37,029 nt of DNA from Opitutaceae bacterium (GCA_025360455.1 JANYCF010000186.1:1-37029); one strand, 5' to 3'; shown: positions 9,881-20,172, numbered from the stretch's first letter. Notes: a model not told the origin generated them from the sequence alone. Numbers and translations are program-made.

Positions 9881-9896
9881 CGGAATATTTATTCCG
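9881..9896. promoter_or_regulatory. Palindrome CGGAATA-tt-TATTCCG upstream of the FG-GAP/UnbV gene
   Basis: 7-bp perfect arms, 12 bp before ATG at 9908, followed by TTTTTT. Confidence 0.5.
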
Positions 9897-9907
9897 TTTT
9901 TTGCTTC

Positions 9908-12900
9908 ATGTTAGCCGCCACCACGACTCCGCGCCCGCTTGCCCAGGGGATCGCTCCGCTCCTCGTTCGCGGCCTGAGGCAAACGGGAATTTTTCTGGCC
10001 GGAATCACGGCCTTGGCCGCAGCCCCGACCGAACTCTTGACCGACGCGCCCCTCGCCCCTCGCTCCGGTCCGCGTGGTGCCACCCTGTTCACCGAACTGC
10101 TGCCGTCGCAAACCGGCGTGATCACGGAAAACAATTACGCCGACCCGGCGATGTGGTGGGAACGTTATCATGAATTTGAAGTCGGCGCGATCGGCACCGG
10201 CATCGCCATCGGGGATTACGACGGCGACAGCCGGCCCGACATTTATGTGGTGAGCAAGACGGAGAACGGCCGTCTGTTTCGCAATCTCGGCAATTGGAAA
10301 TTTGAAGAGGTCACGGCCCAGGCCGGACTGGGCGGAGCCGGCGGCACTTGGCAACAGGGCCTCGCTTGGGCCAAACGGTTGACGAAACAAACGACCGGAA
10401 CGGAAGACGCACCGGGAATTTGGAAACAAGGCGCGACCTGGGTGGATGTGAACAATGACGGCCGGCTTGATCTCTATGTGTGCCGGTTCGGTGCACCGAA
10501 TTTACTTTATATCAACCAAGGCGACGGCAGGTTCAAAGAAGAAGCGGCGGCGCGAGGACTCGCCTTAAACAGCGCGAGCGGCATGGCGGCCTTTTGCGAC
10601 TACGATCGCGACGGCTGGCTCGATGTCTATATCCAGACGAACCTGCTCGATGCGAACACGCATCCGAACGGTGAACGCGACCGCCTCTACCACAACAATC
10701 GCGACGGCACTTTCAGCGAGGTGACCGACCAAGCCGGAATTTCCGGCATGACGCAGGGCCACTCGGCCACCTGGTGGGATTATGATAACGACGGTTGGCC
10801 GGATCTCTATGTGGCCAATGATTTCGCGACGCCGGACCAGCTGTATCACAACAACCGCGACGGCACCTTCACCAACCGGATCGATCAGGTGGTGCCGCAC
10901 ACGCCTTTTTCTTCCATGGGCGCTGATCTCGGAGACGTGGACAACGACGGACGGCTCGATCTGCTCGTCGCCGACATGGCCGCCTCTTCCCACGAAAAAG
11001 ATCAGCGCGGCATGGCCGAATCCCGTTCACGCAACCGCTCCGAGCCGGCTGATTCCACCACGGCACCGCAATATACCCGCAGCGCACTCTACCTGAACAC
11101 CGGCACCGAGCACTGCCTGGAAGCCGCGCACCTCACCGGCCTCGACGCAACCGACTGGACTTGGTCCGTACGTTTCGAGGATCTCGACAACGACGGCCGG
11201 CTCGATCTGCACCTCACCAATGGAATGTTTCGCGAGCCGCACAACGTGGATCTGCTCGACAGTGTGATGAGCGCGGAAACTCCGGCCGAGCGAATCAAAC
11301 TCATCCGCTCCAGTCCGGTTTTTGCCGAAACCCATTTTGCGTTCCGCAATCTCGGCGATCTGCACTTTGAGAACTGCGCCCACGCCTGGGGACTCGATCA
11401 AACCGGCGTCAGCTTTGGCGCCGCCTTCGGCGACTTCGATGGCGACGGTGATCTCGATCTGGTGTATGCCAACTATCAGGGCGGCGTGACGCTATTGCGC
11501 AATGACAGTGATTCCGGCCATCGCATCACTCTCGGTTTACGCGGCACCGTTTCCAACCGCTTCGGAGTCGGGGCCACGATCCGGATAGAAAGCGAGTCGG
11601 GCGTTCAGGTCCGCCAGCTCGTGCTGGCGCGCGGCTATCTTTCCAGCAGCGAACCCATGGTGCACTTCGGGCTGGGCAACGATGCCATCATCCAACGCCT
11701 GACGGTCACCTGGCCCAGCGGTCACGTGCAAGAATTTGCCCACCTGCCCGTCGACCGCCACTTCACCATTACAGAACCATCGGCGGTGATCGCACTCCCG
11801 GCTCAAAGCGCGTCTCCTGCGTTTGGGCAATTTTCAGAAATCAGCCAAAGCTCCGGACTGTCACTCCTCTCCCGCGAAACGGTGGTGGATGAAAACGTGC
11901 AACAACCCTTGCTCCCGATTCGCCACAACCGGAACGGTCCGGGCCTCGCCATCGGGGATTTCAACGGCGATGGCGCCGACGATATTTGGATCGGCGGAAC
12001 CGCCGCCAACCCTGCGCGCATCCAGCTGAACACGGGAATCGGAAAATTCGAATCCATACTTCACCTGCCGCCAACGCTCGCTCCCGCCGTCAACGACGGC
12101 CCCGCCTTGGTTTTGGATTTCAACGGCGACGGGGCCAATGATTTGCTGATCACGAAAGGCGGGGCGAGTCGGCCGGCCAATGATTCCGGTTATCAACCCG
12201 AACTCTTGCTCAACGATGGGCATGGGCTGCTGCAACGGGCACCGGCTGGAAGTCTTCCGGCGCTGACCATGAGTGCCGGCACCCTCACCGCCGCCGATTT
12301 CAATCGCGACGGCCAGCTCGATATTTTCATCGGCGCTCGGCTGATCCCCGGAAAATATCCCGCCGCGCCGCGCAGCGCTTTGCTCGTCAATCACGGCGGA
12401 CGTTTCGAAGACGTGACGGATTCCCTCGCGCCCGGATTGCGCACCGTCGGGCTGGTGACGTCCGCCTTGTGGAGCGACGTCGATACGGACGGCTGGCCCG
12501 ACCTCATGCTCACACTGGAATGGGGCCAAGTGAAATATTTCCACAACAATCTCGGCCGGGGATTTTCCGACTGGACGGAGCAGGCCGGCTTCGCCGCTGC
12601 CGGCACCGGCTGGTGGACGTCTCTCGCGACGGCCGATTTTAATGGCGATGGCCGGCCCGACTTTGTCGCGGGTAACGCCGGCTTGAACACTCCCTATCAC
12701 GCGAGTCCGACGGAGCCGGCGTTGCTCTACGCCGGGGACTTCAAGGATGGCGGCGCACCGCAGCTAATCGAAGCGTATCACGAGGGCGAAAAGATTTTTC
12801 CATGGCGCACCCGGAAGGATCTCAGTCAGGCCGTCGGATCGTTGCGCAAACGCTTTCCCAAAAATAACGATTACGCCAAAGCCACCCTCGGTGAATTAGT

Positions 12901-13603
12901 GGGCGAAGCCCGCCTCGCCGCCGCCCAACGGTTCGCCGCCACGGAATTTCGCAGTGGCGTTTTTCTCAGCCAAGCCGACGGATGCTACCGCTTCGAAGCG
13001 CTCCCGCCGTTGGTGCAAATCGCCCCGATGCAAGGCGTGGTCGCCGGCGATTTCGACGGCGATGGCTATGCCGATATCTATGCTGTGCAAAATTCTTACG
13101 CGCCTATTCCCAGCATCGGCCGGTTTGACGGCGGACTGAGCCAGCTGCTGCGCGGCGATGGGCACGGACATTTCACCCCGGTGCCCCTGACGGAAAGTGG
13201 ACTCCTCGTGCCGGGTGACGCGAAGGCGCTGGGGGTATTCGATTTGAATCAAGACGGCTGGCCCGATTTTTTTGTCACACGCAACAACGACACCACTCTG
13301 GCTTTTCAAAACCGCGGGGTGGCCGGACGGCATTCCCTGCGAGTCCTGTTGCATGGGCCGGCCGGCAATCCGACGGGAGTCGGCGCACAAATCACACTAG
13401 AACTCTCCCACGGCTTATGGCAGACCAGCGAAGTTCAAGCGGGTTCAGGTTTTTCCAGCCAGTCTGCCGCCGCGTGTTTTTTTGGCTGGCCGGAAAATAA
13501 TCCTCCTCGCCACATCAGGGTCCGTTGGCCATCAGGCACCATCACCCAACATGAAGTGTCGCTGACGGCGACCACCTTGGTTTTGTCCTGTCAGGATCAT
13601 TGA
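9908..13603 (+). CDS. Secreted FG-GAP/VCBS repeat protein with two ASPIC/UnbV (CRTAC1-like) domains
   Basis: Repeated DxDGDGxxD motifs (GDYDGDSRPDIYV, FCDYDRDGWLDVYI, GDFDGDGDLDLVY and others) and two UnbV segments ending TVTWPSGHVQEF and RVRWPSGTITQHEV. ATG 9908 (MLAATTTPRPLAQ...) is more plausible than 9755. Confidence 0.9.
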   Translation: MLAATTTPRPLAQGIAPLLVRGLRQTGIFLAGITALAAAPTELLTDAPLAPRSGPRGATLFTELLPSQTGVITENNYADPAMWWERYHEFEVGAIGTGIAIGDYDGDSRPDIYVVSKTENGRLFRNLGNWKFEEVTAQAGLGGAGGTWQQGLAWAKRLTKQTTGTEDAPGIWKQGATWVDVNNDGRLDLYVCRFGAPNLLYINQGDGRFKEEAAARGLALNSASGMAAFCDYDRDGWLDVYIQTNLLDANTHPNGERDRLYHNNRDGTFSEVTDQAGISGMTQGHSATWWDYDNDGWPDLYVANDFATPDQLYHNNRDGTFTNRIDQVVPHTPFSSMGADLGDVDNDGRLDLLVADMAASSHEKDQRGMAESRSRNRSEPADSTTAPQYTRSALYLNTGTEHCLEAAHLTGLDATDWTWSVRFEDLDNDGRLDLHLTNGMFREPHNVDLLDSVMSAETPAERIKLIRSSPVFAETHFAFRNLGDLHFENCAHAWGLDQTGVSFGAAFGDFDGDGDLDLVYANYQGGVTLLRNDSDSGHRITLGLRGTVSNRFGVGATIRIESESGVQVRQLVLARGYLSSSEPMVHFGLGNDAIIQRLTVTWPSGHVQEFAHLPVDRHFTITEPSAVIALPAQSASPAFGQFSEISQSSGLSLLSRETVVDENVQQPLLPIRHNRNGPGLAIGDFNGDGADDIWIGGTAANPARIQLNTGIGKFESILHLPPTLAPAVNDGPALVLDFNGDGANDLLITKGGASRPANDSGYQPELLLNDGHGLLQRAPAGSLPALTMSAGTLTAADFNRDGQLDIFIGARLIPGKYPAAPRSALLVNHGGRFEDVTDSLAPGLRTVGLVTSALWSDVDTDGWPDLMLTLEWGQVKYFHNNLGRGFSDWTEQAGFAAAGTGWWTSLATADFNGDGRPDFVAGNAGLNTPYHASPTEPALLYAGDFKDGGAPQLIEAYHEGEKIFPWRTRKDLSQAVGSLRKRFPKNNDYAKATLGELVGEARLAAAQRFAATEFRSGVFLSQADGCYRFEALPPLVQIAPMQGVVAGDFDGDGYADIYAVQNSYAPIPSIGRFDGGLSQLLRGDGHGHFTPVPLTESGLLVPGDAKALGVFDLNQDGWPDFFVTRNNDTTLAFQNRGVAGRHSLRVLLHGPAGNPTGVGAQITLELSHGLWQTSEVQAGSGFSSQSAAACFFGWPENNPPRHIRVRWPSGTITQHEVSLTATTLVLSCQDH

Positions 13604-13644
13604 ACTGAAGTTGGACAGCAATGATCGAGAGTTACCCCGATAAA

Positions 13645-13667
13645 GAACGCGTCCGGAGGCCGCGTTC
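13645..13667. repeat. Hairpin GAACGCG-TCCGGAGGC-CGCGTTC
   Basis: 7-bp perfect stem around the conserved TCCGGAGGC loop, in a convergent intergenic region. Confidence 0.85.
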
Positions 13668-13733
13668 CACCGTGATCGTGAAAGGGCGTCACTTGCCGTT
13701 CGCTCGGTCAGAGCATCGTCAAAATTTGGGCGC

Positions 13734-13776
13734 AAAAAAAGCCCGGCGACTTTTAGTCACCGGGCTTTTTCCCCTA
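13734..13776. terminator. Bidirectional rho-independent terminator
   Basis: AAAAAAA-GCCCGGCGAC-tttta-GTCACCGGGC-TTTTT: 10-bp stem with one mismatch flanked by A- and T-tracts, between convergent CDSs. Confidence 0.92.
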
Positions 13777-13812
13777 GCAGGCCCTCGTCAACCAAAACGA
13801 GGAACCCTACAG

Positions 13813-16800
13813 TTAGAATTCAAACGTATTGCTGAGCGACCAACCCATGCCGTCTTGGATACGGTAGTGGGCAATGGCGCCGTTCGGTTGAATCGCGATA
13901 GGAACCAGCTTGTTCTTCGCAAAGGCGTTGTTCACGTTAAGCTGGATCCGCCAGTTAACATTTTGATACGATAGTTTGCGGCTATAACCGATCCAAAGAT
14001 CGATTTGCTGGCTGCCTGGCCCGGTGATGGGCTTGGTCACATCGTATTCCACCAAATCCTTGGGCAGTACGCCCGGAATTTGCTTCAACTGGTAACCAAG
14101 GACCGACTTGTCTTCCCAGCGGTAGCTGCCGCCAATGAAGGAACCTTTCAAGATCCCCTGATCAAAGGAGTAGGTATTCACGACATTGAAGCGCCAAGGA
14201 CGAAGCTCGGGAGCCGAGGTGTTTTCCTGGGCTTTCAACAAGGTGTACTTGGAATAGAATTCATTCCAGACATCATGGACCGTGTAGTTGGAACCTGCCC
14301 ACCAGAGCCGGATGTCGCCCGCCGGACCGGTATAGACCGGATTGCGCAGCTCCACCCATTTGGCAAGAGCACCGCCGACATTGAAGCGGGTTCCCGTCAC
14401 CTTCGCGGCATTGGCCGTGATACGCCAATTTTTGGTGGGCTGAGCGGTCAGTTCGAATTCGTAACCTTCCGACATCGTGTCACCGGTGGCGGTTAATCCG
14501 ACAGGAGCGCTGGCGCCCAATCCATTCCGGTAGGCCGTCGGGCTGGTGTTGGCGATACTCCACGCATTGTAGAATTTATCACCCGCGTAATTAGCATACC
14601 ACGCAGTCAAAGCGGCCTGCTTGGAAGCTTCACGAGCGGCGTTACCCGCCGCATCGGTGCCGAAGTTGTCTTTGCCGTTGCCCTGGCCATTATTCCAATT
14701 CCACTGCCAGTCGGCACCATAGCCGTCGCGGTAGTAACCCGCGAATTGCGTTCCCCAAGCCTCGACGTTACCGAGCTTATAGATATCATCAATGCCAACG
14801 GTGGCGTCTTTCGAAACGGTTTTAAACTTAGTGATCTTGAAGGATAATTTGTCGTTCAACGTTTCAATCAGAATACCAAAATCCTTGGTTTTGCCGGTAG
14901 GCGGGGCCAAAGCATCGCCGAGAACATCTACCCGTTGGGTATCTGGTTCGAAATTCTGGGACTGGCTGTAAAATACCGAGATACCGGTATTGCCCGGCAT
15001 ACGCCGGCGCAGTTCCGGGGGAGTATGCACCACCAAGCTGTACGTTCTGCTGATACCTTTAAAAACAACCGGCGTAGTCGGCAGCACATACAAGGGATCA
15101 CGAACATTGATCACATCGCTGAGATTATTCTTCGCCCCTTGTTTGGTGTACTGTTTCTGGGTGTCTTCGCGCCAGCCGAACATCGGCACGATATTGCCAT
15201 CCCACAGGAAGGACTGGAGGACCATGGCCTTGGTCGAGATCTTGTTCTTCTGTTTGTAGCCGGCCTTGGTGAGCTGATCCTTGTCGCCATTATCGACGCT
15301 CAACACTTTCGCATCATAAGTCGTCCAGCCGACATAGTTGGCCGGATTTTCTGCCTGGAAGGAATAATCCGTGCTCGTGCTGCCGACTTTCCAATTGCCG
15401 GCCCAGGGCGCATCGGGTGCCGGAGCCGTACCCCATTTATAATGGGAATCGAAGTACAAAATCTTCCCGTCCTGCGGCATCATGACCACGGAAGGAGCCT
15501 GAATATTCAAGCCGACCGCTGAAGCGCGGCCGCTGAGATCCCCGGTGAGATAGACCACGTTGTTCGGCTGACGGGCATTGTCGGTGACTTTGGTCACGCC
15601 GATCTGATTGGCATAACCCTGATCATAGATATAGCGGATGTACTCACGGTGATCGATCTTGGATTCATCGCTCGCGAGTACGCCCGTGAAGGTGTGCCGG
15701 CCGAGAATCCGCGCGAGGGTGGATTTACCCAGCACATCTTCAAATCTGAATTCACCAAACATGGTGAGACGCAAATTATCCCGCTCAATCCAGTTTTCAT
15801 TATTCCCCCAGTTCGGATCACTTTGGATATACGCCCGACCGATATTGGGATTGGCTTGGTAGACATTTACGCCACCCGCGGTGGTGCCCTCGTCGCTGAT
15901 ATAGCCGCCGCGGTCATTCAGATTCAGGTCGACGCCGATGCCTTGATTGGCCCAGATGAGCTGGCCTTCATTGTACTTCTGGTGATTTTGCACCAACTCA
16001 AATCCGAGACGGTTGTCGAAAAACGTCTGGCTGAGGTTGATATTGAAAGTATCCCAATTCTGCCATTCGTGTTTATTCGGACCATCGAGACTTTGTTTAT
16101 AGTAATTAAAGATCGAGGTATCGGTGATGGAGTTATCCTTGTAATCACCCGTTTTATAACCGGGCAGCTGATTGGAATAGGCCCAGCCATTGTAACCGGA
16201 GACGCCCATGGGACGGGCAAAGCCCAGAGCTTCGATGCCGCCATCGGTCGCACCCACATTGCCGGCTTTGCCCGAGATGCCGAAATTCGTCTTCCGCTCG
16301 GGAATGCGCGAAATCGCATCGGGCACCGAATCAGTACTGCCGTTGAAAATCACGAAAGGCCCGCCGAGCGCATTGCCGAAGCCGCCCAACCAAGAGTTAA
16401 ACGCCGCTCCGCTCGAAGTCTGCGCCTGCCCGATGTAATTATCCAAGTAGTACTGCCGGTTAGGATAACCGACCGGCAACGTAGCCGAAGCGCTGGTGAG
16501 CGTATTCCACGCTCCTTCGCTATCGACCTTAAGCTTGTTCAGCTGGCTCGGATTGAACCAAGGAGTGATCTTGTCATCCGGGGGCAGCACGTGTGGGCGG
16601 TTGGCCTTGATCTTGCCGTGCTCATAGTTGAACTTCAACTCGGTGCGATTGCCATTTTTTGCCAGAAATTTTGGCGCATAACGGAAAGCACCGAAGTAGC
16701 GCCGATCATCCTGGAACGTGGGCTTCTGCTGCCAATGTTTGTTTTCGTTCATGAAGTCGAAACGAACGGAGAGTTCACCCTTCAACAACACGCGGTTGAT

Positions 16801-17442
16801 GTTCAACTGTTCCCGCTTGCTGTTATACTTGCTGATCGTCAGCTCGACCTTGGTCGAATCCTTAAACGAGGCGATATTGGTGGTGACGTTCACAATGCCG
16901 GCCGGCTTGCCGAGACCGAACAAAATGGAATTCGGCCCGCGCTGAAGGTCCACGCGATCCACATTATAACTGTCCCAAGGAATTTCCGTGACGAAAAAGT
17001 CACGGGTATTGGCGGCGGCACCGAGACCGCGCACGCGCGTCGAGCTGTCCGGGCGCAGGAGCGAACCGGTGTCATCCAAACCGCCGCCGTATCCGGTGCC
17101 GGCAAAATTTCCGTTTACGCCGCCGACTTCCGTACCGACGGTGTATTTCAGCAGGTCCTGATTATTCTTCGCACCCGTATCCTGCAGGAATTGGGAGGTG
17201 ATAACCGAGAGCGCTGTACCGACGTCGCGCAGATTTGTTTTAATACGCGTACCGGCCAGCGTATTGGTGGCCGAGTAGCCGGAATCTTCCGTGGGATCGA
17301 CCAGAAAAGGCGACAAGACGAGAACGTCGTCCTGCTCATTTTTCGGGGTAGCGGGTTTGGCAACTTCCTGGCCGTGTGATAACGGACCGGAAGCCAGTGC
17401 GGTCGCAAGCAATGCGCCCGCCAATAGATATCTGTTCTTCAT
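13813..17442 (-). CDS. TonB-dependent outer-membrane receptor
   Basis: 1209 aa; signal peptide, plug motifs RIKTNLRDVGTALSVITSQFLQDTGAKNNQDLL, RVRGLGAA.TRDFFVTEIP.DSYNVDRVDLQRGPNSILFGLGKPAGIVNVTT, and C-terminal aromatic NTFEF. Confidence 0.93.
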   Translation of the reverse strand: MKNRYLLAGALLATALASGPLSHGQEVAKPATPKNEQDDVLVLSPFLVDPTEDSGYSATNTLAGTRIKTNLRDVGTALSVITSQFLQDTGAKNNQDLLKYTVGTEVGGVNGNFAGTGYGGGLDDTGSLLRPDSSTRVRGLGAAANTRDFFVTEIPWDSYNVDRVDLQRGPNSILFGLGKPAGIVNVTTNIASFKDSTKVELTISKYNSKREQLNINRVLLKGELSVRFDFMNENKHWQQKPTFQDDRRYFGAFRYAPKFLAKNGNRTELKFNYEHGKIKANRPHVLPPDDKITPWFNPSQLNKLKVDSEGAWNTLTSASATLPVGYPNRQYYLDNYIGQAQTSSGAAFNSWLGGFGNALGGPFVIFNGSTDSVPDAISRIPERKTNFGISGKAGNVGATDGGIEALGFARPMGVSGYNGWAYSNQLPGYKTGDYKDNSITDTSIFNYYKQSLDGPNKHEWQNWDTFNINLSQTFFDNRLGFELVQNHQKYNEGQLIWANQGIGVDLNLNDRGGYISDEGTTAGGVNVYQANPNIGRAYIQSDPNWGNNENWIERDNLRLTMFGEFRFEDVLGKSTLARILGRHTFTGVLASDESKIDHREYIRYIYDQGYANQIGVTKVTDNARQPNNVVYLTGDLSGRASAVGLNIQAPSVVMMPQDGKILYFDSHYKWGTAPAPDAPWAGNWKVGSTSTDYSFQAENPANYVGWTTYDAKVLSVDNGDKDQLTKAGYKQKNKISTKAMVLQSFLWDGNIVPMFGWREDTQKQYTKQGAKNNLSDVINVRDPLYVLPTTPVVFKGISRTYSLVVHTPPELRRRMPGNTGISVFYSQSQNFEPDTQRVDVLGDALAPPTGKTKDFGILIETLNDKLSFKITKFKTVSKDATVGIDDIYKLGNVEAWGTQFAGYYRDGYGADWQWNWNNGQGNGKDNFGTDAAGNAAREASKQAALTAWYANYAGDKFYNAWSIANTSPTAYRNGLGASAPVGLTATGDTMSEGYEFELTAQPTKNWRITANAAKVTGTRFNVGGALAKWVELRNPVYTGPAGDIRLWWAGSNYTVHDVWNEFYSKYTLLKAQENTSAPELRPWRFNVVNTYSFDQGILKGSFIGGSYRWEDKSVLGYQLKQIPGVLPKDLVEYDVTKPITGPGSQQIDLWIGYSRKLSYQNVNWRIQLNVNNAFAKNKLVPIAIQPNGAIAHYRIQDGMGWSLSNTFEF

Positions 17443-17462
17443 GGTGTGGTGTGGGGGTTAGG

Positions 17463-17476
17463 TTCAAACGACTGAA
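17463..17476 (-). promoter_or_regulatory. Putative operator TTCAGTCGTTTGAA upstream of the TonB receptor
   Basis: CpG-centred palindrome 21 bp upstream of ATG 17442; matches the motif at 18961-18974 and 23249-23262. Confidence 0.5.
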
Positions 17477-17578
17477 ATAAAACAGCCGTGAGCTCTTTTC
17501 TGGGAGCACAGGAGCCACTCTAGTGTAACGCCCCGAACTTGAGTATGTGTTCGCCGGCCAAAAAAATTGAGAATGGTT

Positions 17579-18817
17579 TCAGCTCGCTGAAACCGCGTAC
17601 AACGGCTGCCGCACCACGGGCAGCGACATGCTTTGCTCGCCATCGCAAACTTGCACTGAGCGCAGGCTCTTGCGGAATTTACCCGGCGTCTCCCCCACCA
17701 GCCGCTTGAACAAAACACACATGTACTCCACGTATTCAAAACCCGTGAGATCAGCGATGTCCTTCAGCGGTTTGTCCGTATGCTGCAACAAGCGTTTGAT
17801 TTCCGTCAGCTGCACCCGTCGAATTTCCGCCTGGGGCGACCGGCCGATATATTTCCGAAAGCCTCGCTCCAGATCGTGGCGCGACACGGACACCCGGTGC
17901 ACCACTTCCTCTACCGTGACGCCCCGGCACGCCTGCTCCCGAATAAAACTCAAGGCCGCCACCATCCGCCGATCAGCAATCGCGAGCGTGTCCGTGGATT
18001 GACGGGTGACGACCCCCGACGGCGCCACCAACATTTGTTCAGGCCCCAGCGACTGGCCGGCCATCACCTGCGCCAATCTTTCCGCCGCCAGATAGCCCGC
18101 CGCAGAGGCATCAAGCGCGATGCTGGAGAGCAAGGGTTGGGACATTTCACAACTCGCCCGATCATCATTCACTCCTAGTACCGCCAGGTCTTCCGGCACG
18201 GAAATTTCGCAAAGTCGGGCGGCCGCCAGAACCTGCACGGCCAGTTGATCATGACAGGCCAGCAGGGCGAGAGGCTTCGGCTGTTTTTCCAACCACGCGG
18301 CAATCAGCTGCACTTGGCGCGTATCCCAATCCGGCGAGTAACGCTGCGGACTCACGGTTTCCATCACGGAACAGGTCTGCCTCAGCAAGGCCAACCCCTC
18401 GATAAAACCATCGCGCCGTTCCGTCGACCACAGTTCGTTCGAGAAACCACAATAGGCAAAATGACAATGCCCGCGCTCGGCCAGATCTTCCGCGGCCATG
18501 TGGCCCACTGCCACATTGTCGGGCCGGACTTGCGGTATGCCCGCGAACGCCAAGCCGTCAGTCAGATCCACCAAAGGCACCTTTTGCTCCAAACAGGTTT
18601 TAACCAGACTTGGCGTCGTGTGCGCACAAATGACTCCATCCCATTTCTCTTCCCACAAATTTTCCGAACGACATTCAAAACCAGTGTCATCATCCACAAA
18701 CACGGACCATCGCGCATGCAATCGTTGGTACTTCGCGATCCCTTGCAGCATGGCAGCCGTATCCGCCGAGGGACGGCGAAATACCAGCAGCACACGTAGC
18801 TTTTCGATCAACGACAT
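17579..18817 (-). CDS. XylR-type AraC-family transcriptional regulator with LacI-like sensor domain
   Basis: Start MSLIEKLRVLLVFRRPSADTAAMLQG (ATG 18817); periplasmic-binding-like sensor (LALLACHDQLAVQVLAAARLCEISVPEDLAVLGVNDD) and C-terminal AraC HTH (EVVHRVSVSRHDLERGFRKYIGRSPQAEIRRVQLTEIKRLLQHTDKPLKDIADLTGFEYVEYMCVLFKRLVGETPGKFRK). Confidence 0.92.
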   Translation of the reverse strand: MSLIEKLRVLLVFRRPSADTAAMLQGIAKYQRLHARWSVFVDDDTGFECRSENLWEEKWDGVICAHTTPSLVKTCLEQKVPLVDLTDGLAFAGIPQVRPDNVAVGHMAAEDLAERGHCHFAYCGFSNELWSTERRDGFIEGLALLRQTCSVMETVSPQRYSPDWDTRQVQLIAAWLEKQPKPLALLACHDQLAVQVLAAARLCEISVPEDLAVLGVNDDRASCEMSQPLLSSIALDASAAGYLAAERLAQVMAGQSLGPEQMLVAPSGVVTRQSTDTLAIADRRMVAALSFIREQACRGVTVEEVVHRVSVSRHDLERGFRKYIGRSPQAEIRRVQLTEIKRLLQHTDKPLKDIADLTGFEYVEYMCVLFKRLVGETPGKFRKSLRSVQVCDGEQSMSLPVVRQPLYAVSAS

Positions 18818-18960
18818 GGGAATAACAAATAGGCAGATACCGGAATAAAAGCAGACGAAACGGAAATAGGGTGACGGTTGAGGGAACCAACGGACGAAGT
18901 GTAAGGAGGAGAACAAGCCCAGTTAATCCAACCCCCGCGTGCGACGAAAGCATGCCTTCA

Positions 18961-18974
18961 TTCACTCGTTAGAA
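18961..18974. promoter_or_regulatory. Putative operator TTCACTCGTTAGAA in the divergent regulator intergenic region
   Basis: Matches the TonB-receptor upstream site at 12 of 14 positions; a weaker copy TTCACTCAATAGAT lies at 19067-19080. Confidence 0.5.
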
Positions 18975-19131
18975 AATAACAACCATCCCACGCCGTACTC
19001 CCCGCCCGGACAGTAAAGCCCTAGCTGCTCCGGTCTTCTGCGTGGAAGAGGCCGCCGTCCCCATCATTCACTCAATAGATTTCTTGCCTCCACCCGATAC
19101 GGCTGCTCCGGTGCCGTCTGACGGAATCCGC

Positions 19132-20172
19132 ATGTTCACCCAAGCAACCATCAAAGATGTGGCGCGCGCCGCCGGAGTTCACTTCACCACGGTCTCGATG
19201 GCCCTACGGGGTCATCCGGCGGTCGCAAAGCGTACGCGCCAGCAGATCGAGGCCGTCGCCAAACAAATCGGATACCAGCGCAATGCGATGTTCGCCTCTC
19301 TCAGTCGACAGCGAAAAGACTCCGTGTTCCCGTCTGTGATTCCCAGCCTGCTCTATCTGGGCCGCGCCAGAAATGATCGGCATTTTTTTGCCATGCCGCA
19401 TCACCAGCAAATGGTCGCCGGTGCGACCCGCGAGGCCAAGGCGCTCGGTTACCAACTCACGGTTAAACTGGTCGGCCCCACCGGAATCAAACCCGAAAAC
19501 TTATCCGCCTACCTCGCGCGCTCCCCGGCGGCGGGGGTAGTCATCGGAGCTTGGGATGCCACCTTGGCGGTTCCCGTGGTGGACTGGACCCGCATGCCCA
19601 CCATCAAGATCGATTCCAGTCATGTCCCCGCGAAAGTCCCTTTTGTTTCGAATGATCAGATGAAAGGCGTGCTTCACGCCTTTCGCCAACTGCACGCGCG
19701 CGGTTACCGCCGCATCGGGCTCGCGACCGGAGAAAAAGACGAAGATGCGACCGATGGCATGCATGTCTCCGGCTGGCTCACGGCCCACCACGAATATCCC
19801 CGCCTGCGCAAAATCCCGATTTTGTTTTTTCCGCCCGGAATTAATTTCCCCACCACCACCCGCTTGATCAACGCCTGGCGTGACGCGCATCACCTCGATG
19901 CGATCATAAGCAACTGGGGCTCCATTCCGCTGATCTTGCAGCAGCACCCGCGGCCAGCCAGGCAAGCGACCGGCTTTGTGGGTTTGTGCTGCGACCTGCA
20001 TGAGCCTCAGATCACCGGCATCGTCCCGAATCTAGATCTGGTCGGACAACGGGCGGTCTCACTCCTCGGCAGCATCATCAATGCGCCCACCGATCTGAAT
20101 CCCACCACTCCACTCATCAGTTACGTTGAAGGTACTTGGCATGACGGTTCCTCCATCCAACGCAAAAAATAA
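19132..20172 (+). CDS. LacI-family transcriptional regulator
   Basis: N-terminal HTH TIKDVARAAGVHFTTVSMALRGHPAVAKRTRQQIEAVAKQIGYQRN; C-terminal ligand-binding domain. ATG 19132 gives the canonical short N-terminus. Confidence 0.9.
   Translation: MFTQATIKDVARAAGVHFTTVSMALRGHPAVAKRTRQQIEAVAKQIGYQRNAMFASLSRQRKDSVFPSVIPSLLYLGRARNDRHFFAMPHHQQMVAGATREAKALGYQLTVKLVGPTGIKPENLSAYLARSPAAGVVIGAWDATLAVPVVDWTRMPTIKIDSSHVPAKVPFVSNDQMKGVLHAFRQLHARGYRRIGLATGEKDEDATDGMHVSGWLTAHHEYPRLRKIPILFFPPGINFPTTTRLINAWRDAHHLDAIISNWGSIPLILQQHPRPARQATGFVGLCCDLHEPQITGIVPNLDLVGQRAVSLLGSIINAPTDLNPTTPLISYVEGTWHDGSSIQRKK

Noticed and set aside
9869-9897. TTGACT as a sigma70 -35 box for the UnbV gene
   Set aside because: No plausible -10 hexamer at 16-18 bp spacing.
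10565-10993. 142-aa minus-strand ORF with repeated VAIVV/VVIII motifs
   Set aside because: Antisense image of FG-GAP repeats.
11861-12700. 279-aa minus-strand ORF inside the FG-GAP/UnbV gene
   Set aside because: Opposite strand shows clean repeated DxDGDG motifs; the AIAIEI-type repeats of this ORF are their reverse image.
15649-17379. 576-aa plus-strand ORF antisense to the TonB receptor
   Set aside because: Fully inside a confident TonB receptor; composition (I/R/A/G-rich) is that of a frame shadow.
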